A stretch of 64,000 nucleotides of DNA from Paramyrothecium sp. XJ0827 (taxonomy: Eukaryota; Ascomycota; Sordariomycetes; Hypocreales; Stachybotryaceae): the NCBI GenBank assembly GCA_020881915.1, contig JAJFPB010000004.1, positions 1,240,001 through 1,304,000 on the forward strand, written 5' to 3'. The notes below the pieces were generated by a model. The model was not told the DNA's origin. It worked only from the letters and a program-made list of their open reading frames with translations, and did no database searches. Position numbers and translations under genes: made by a program. Within the stretch, counting starts at the first letter, position 1; each line of letters opens with the position of its first letter. Of this stretch, positions 61,721-64,000 are shown one piece after another.

Positions 61721-62493
61721 AAAGACAATAGCCAGAAGAACGCCAAACTCCCTTAGGATGTCTTGGGTGCTCCGCATAGCTTCGATATGACAGGGATAGC
61801 CAACCCCATGCGGAGTTATAAGACATCACATCCCCTGAAAGCACACGAAAAACCTCAATAGACGATAGTCGTTGGGCATACGCGTCCATGATAGACCATA
61901 GCGTCCATGAACACCTATAATTTTAATATGACCTTGGTTTCTCTTGTACGAATATGGATTGTATTTGCACTACTTTCATGTATCATAATCTCTTTTATAT
62001 CAAGTACTTTCCAAAACGAACTTAGACTTGTCGATGCACCGACGAACGGAAATGCCTGCATGATTCCTGAAACCAAGGACAACTGAGCCATACAATTCGT
62101 CTAGGTAGCATCTCCATGGTGAAGGGATATCTTGATGATATGAGAGGATAAGTCATGTCATGCCGCGAGATCCAATAATAGAAAACAACCTCAGCAAAGT
62201 CAAATCGTAGTTACGCACCGAAGATGTCTATAAAAAGAAATCACCCCAAAGGTCAAAACGCGTCTTGTCCGTAGTGTACAAATACAACTTCCCGAGTGAT
62301 TACCCGCTCCAGTCATGATAACCCATGACATTTGCCCGTGCGTGCCATTGGAAACCCTCCCACTCCAACATGCAAGAGCTAATTTATGTTGCCGACATCT
62401 GGCATATGATGTGAACCGTGCGGGAAAGAACAGCTATTGTGGGTAGGTACAGATTGCCAAGCCAACTTTCCAGCATCCTCTTCTGGTTCATCT
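61721..62493. other. Convergent 3' flanks, ERG4 / VMA3
   Basis: A 773-bp gap between two converging genes, expected to hold both 3' UTRs. No gene seen. Confidence 0.45.
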
Positions 62494-63351
62494 TTAAGTG
62501 CAAGTAGCGTCGAGAGTGGCCTTGGAGTTCATGAGCAGGGCAACGATAAGACCATAAAGACCTATAAATTGCATTAGTAATGTCGAATGACTAAAAACCG
62601 GTTGGAACGTACCCAAGACTTCAGCGAAAATGAGAATCAGAATCATGCCGACGAACAGGCGGGGTTGCTGAGCTGTGCCTCGCACACCGGCGTCACCGAC
62701 GATACCGATAGCGAAACCAGCAGCCAGTCCAGAAAGACCGACAGAGAGACCAGCACCGAACTGGACGAAACCAGTGTAGAGAGGAAGCTCTTGCTTGAGA
62801 CCACTGGAAATGAGGACGGAGACGACCAGACCGTAGATGGCAATGATACCAGCCATAATGACGGGAATAATGTCTAAACGCATCCGAGCTTAGTGAATGT
62901 TCTGGTCCAAGGAAAGAATTACATGCGTACTCTTCACGATAAGATCAGGGCGGAGGACACCCATGGCAGAGATACCGACACCAGACTTAGCAGTGCCGTA
63001 GGAGGCACCCAGGCAGGTGAAGACGATGGCGGATGTGCAACCCATGGCTCCGAAGAAGGGCTGTTGATTGTTAGCATTGGTTCCTTCGTGGTCGAGTTCA
63101 TGGCAAGGAGTCGCAGAGTGAACGGTGGTGACGTCGACTAGTTGATGGGTTGGAGAGACTAACCGCGTAGACAGGGCTGTTGAGACAAACATGTTAGCTA
63201 GAAATTGCAAATGGGGACACAGTAGCATCTAATTGCGAGCGTTGCGGAGCTAGCAGTGAGGTTGCGGAAGCTCCGAACAGTGCAGAAGAAGCTTGTGTGA
63301 TGACGAAGGTCAGGAGGCGCGCGCGCTGACGTACCATAATTCGGACACCAT
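62494..63351 (-). CDS. VMA3: V-type ATPase proteolipid subunit c (Vma3)
   Basis: Membrane proteolipid that forms the rotating c-ring of the vacuolar H+-ATPase. Five exons: 63335-63351 (17 nt), 63164-63176 (13 nt), 62931-63060, 62613-62873 and 62494-62561. Together they give 162 residues, the normal length. The two tiny exons encode MVSELCPVYA, matching the short N-terminus of Neurospora vma-3. [20 protein letters not shown] begins the first of four membrane helices, and [20 protein letters not shown] joins helices 1 and 2. The proton-carrying Glu is at about residue 138 in [15 protein letters not shown] (helix 4). Gly-rich helix packing motifs are present ([20 protein letters not shown]). The last exon ends in a slightly unusual polar tail, KATLDATCT. 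The gene is divergent from SNU13 across 479 bp. Confidence 0.95.
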
Positions 63352-63830
63352 CTTGACGGCTGGAAGCTGCTTGTAGCGAAAAAAATCGAGGATCTGATTG
63401 ATTCGATGCGGAGACGCGCGGAGAGCTTCGTAGGATGCGGTGGGCAAAGTCTCGATGATGGAGCCGTTGATGTCGGTGCTGTTGCGAGGTTGCTGGGTGA
63501 GTAAAGGTCTCGTTTCCAGGTTGGCCTCTGGTTGGCACAAGGTTTGCCGCACCTGTTACAGGAGGTACATTATGTAATGAGCGGAGCGGAAAAACATGGA
63601 AGCCGATCTGCGGCCACGGGCGGGTCCAGGCATGTGGTGGCCCAGAAATTTTGGCCAACTCTACTAGTGGGCGGGTTTGAAGCTTTACGGTGAAGTGGGA
63701 TTCTTCTCTTTTCAACCACCACAAAATTTTCTTGTTACCCCAGGGCGAGCCAACGCAAGGAACCCTGACGTTTTTTTCTTTGGAGAGTAGCGATTCTACG
63801 ATACTTGACGGACTTTTCCCATAACCCAAA
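63352..63830. promoter_or_regulatory. Divergent promoter region, VMA3 / SNU13
   Basis: A 479-bp gap between divergent starts; it must hold both promoters. No other feature seen. Confidence 0.5.
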
Positions 63831-64000
63831 ATGTCTGAGACCAACGGAGGTATGTTTGCAGCCTGGACTTGAATGGGCGTGGAATCTTGACTAACAGCAT
63901 GGCAGCATGGCCCCTGGCCGACCAGAAGCTTGAGCAGGAACTCCTGGACCTCGTCCAGCGTGCGCAGCGTAAGTAAATGACCCACAAACGATTTTGTTTT
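63831..64000 (+). CDS. SNU13: U4/U6.U5 tri-snRNP and box C/D snoRNP protein Snu13 (partial, runs off the window)
   Basis: Small L7Ae-family RNA-binding protein that recognises kink-turns in U4 snRNA and box C/D snoRNAs. Only the 5' end is inside the window: exon 1 is 63831-63849, exon 2 is 63906-63968, and an intron begins at 63969 (GTAAGT). The visible 27 residues start MSETNGAWPLADQKLEQELL and continue DLVQRAQ. This matches the start of fungal Snu13 (acidic/Asn lead, then WPLAD and the first helix). The RNA-binding core lies beyond the right edge. The call rests on the short N-terminus alone, but the match is specific. Confidence 0.82.

Overview
The window is a gene-dense stretch of nuclear DNA from a filamentous ascomycete, most likely a Sordariomycete. 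The evidence is short introns (about 46 to 165 nt) with GT...CTAAC/CTGAC...AG signals, CT-rich leaders, genes on both strands without operons, and a close match to the Aspergillus/Neurospora acetate regulator FacB. A family or genus cannot be fixed from what I can see. I support 22 protein genes: 21 complete and one cut by the right edge. I see no rRNA, tRNA, CRISPR array or intact transposon. Most exon models were built by joining reading frames at splice signals, and every complete model gives an uninterrupted frame.

Layout. 0.6-6.5 kb: SUMO-conjugating enzyme UBC9 (-), peroxin PEX19 (+), an unrecognised disordered protein (-), and an ADCK1/Mcp2-type mitochondrial ABC1 kinase (+). 7.7-12.9 kb: mitochondrial porin VDAC (+), a membrane-anchored J-domain protein (-), a GH47 alpha-mannosidase (-). 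15.4-20.4 kb: the nonsense-mediated-decay helicase UPF1 (-), divergent from the U3 snoRNP protein IMP4 (+). 22.1-26.2 kb: plasma-membrane t-SNARE SSO1 (+), convergent with the import receptor TOM70 (-). 26.9-34.5 kb: a class IV aminotransferase-fold lyase (+), a TPR/F-box/LRR protein of the DIA2/Pof3 type (+), a YGR210C-type OBG GTPase (-), a SET-domain lysine methyltransferase (+). 34.5-37.7 kb: a long gene-free stretch leading to FacB (+). 41.4-46.8 kb: a glycerophosphodiester phosphodiesterase (+), PAF-complex subunit RTF1 (-), ubiquinone hydroxylase COQ7 (+). 47.1-61.7 kb: phospholipase D SPO14 (-), C1-tetrahydrofolate synthase (+), sterol C-24(28) reductase ERG4 (+). 62.5-64 kb: V-ATPase proteolipid VMA3 (-) and the first exons of SNU13 (+).

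This is mostly conserved core housekeeping, and the genes do not form one pathway. There are mitochondrial genes (VDAC, TOM70, J-protein, ABC1 kinase, COQ7), RNA genes (UPF1, IMP4, SNU13) and membrane or secretory genes (SSO1, SPO14, ERG4, mannosidase, VMA3). Several sit in divergent pairs sharing 430-1425 bp promoter regions.

I found no new multi-gene system. The points most worth a second look are: a symmetrical Cys/His-rich insert in the DIA2-like protein; coding micro-exons of 10, 13, 21 and 24 nt and a 7-nt terminal coding exon; a 266-bp inverted-repeat element resembling a MITE; an intergenic 8-bp palindrome, AGGTACCT, that recurs more than chance predicts; and a probable GC-AG intron.
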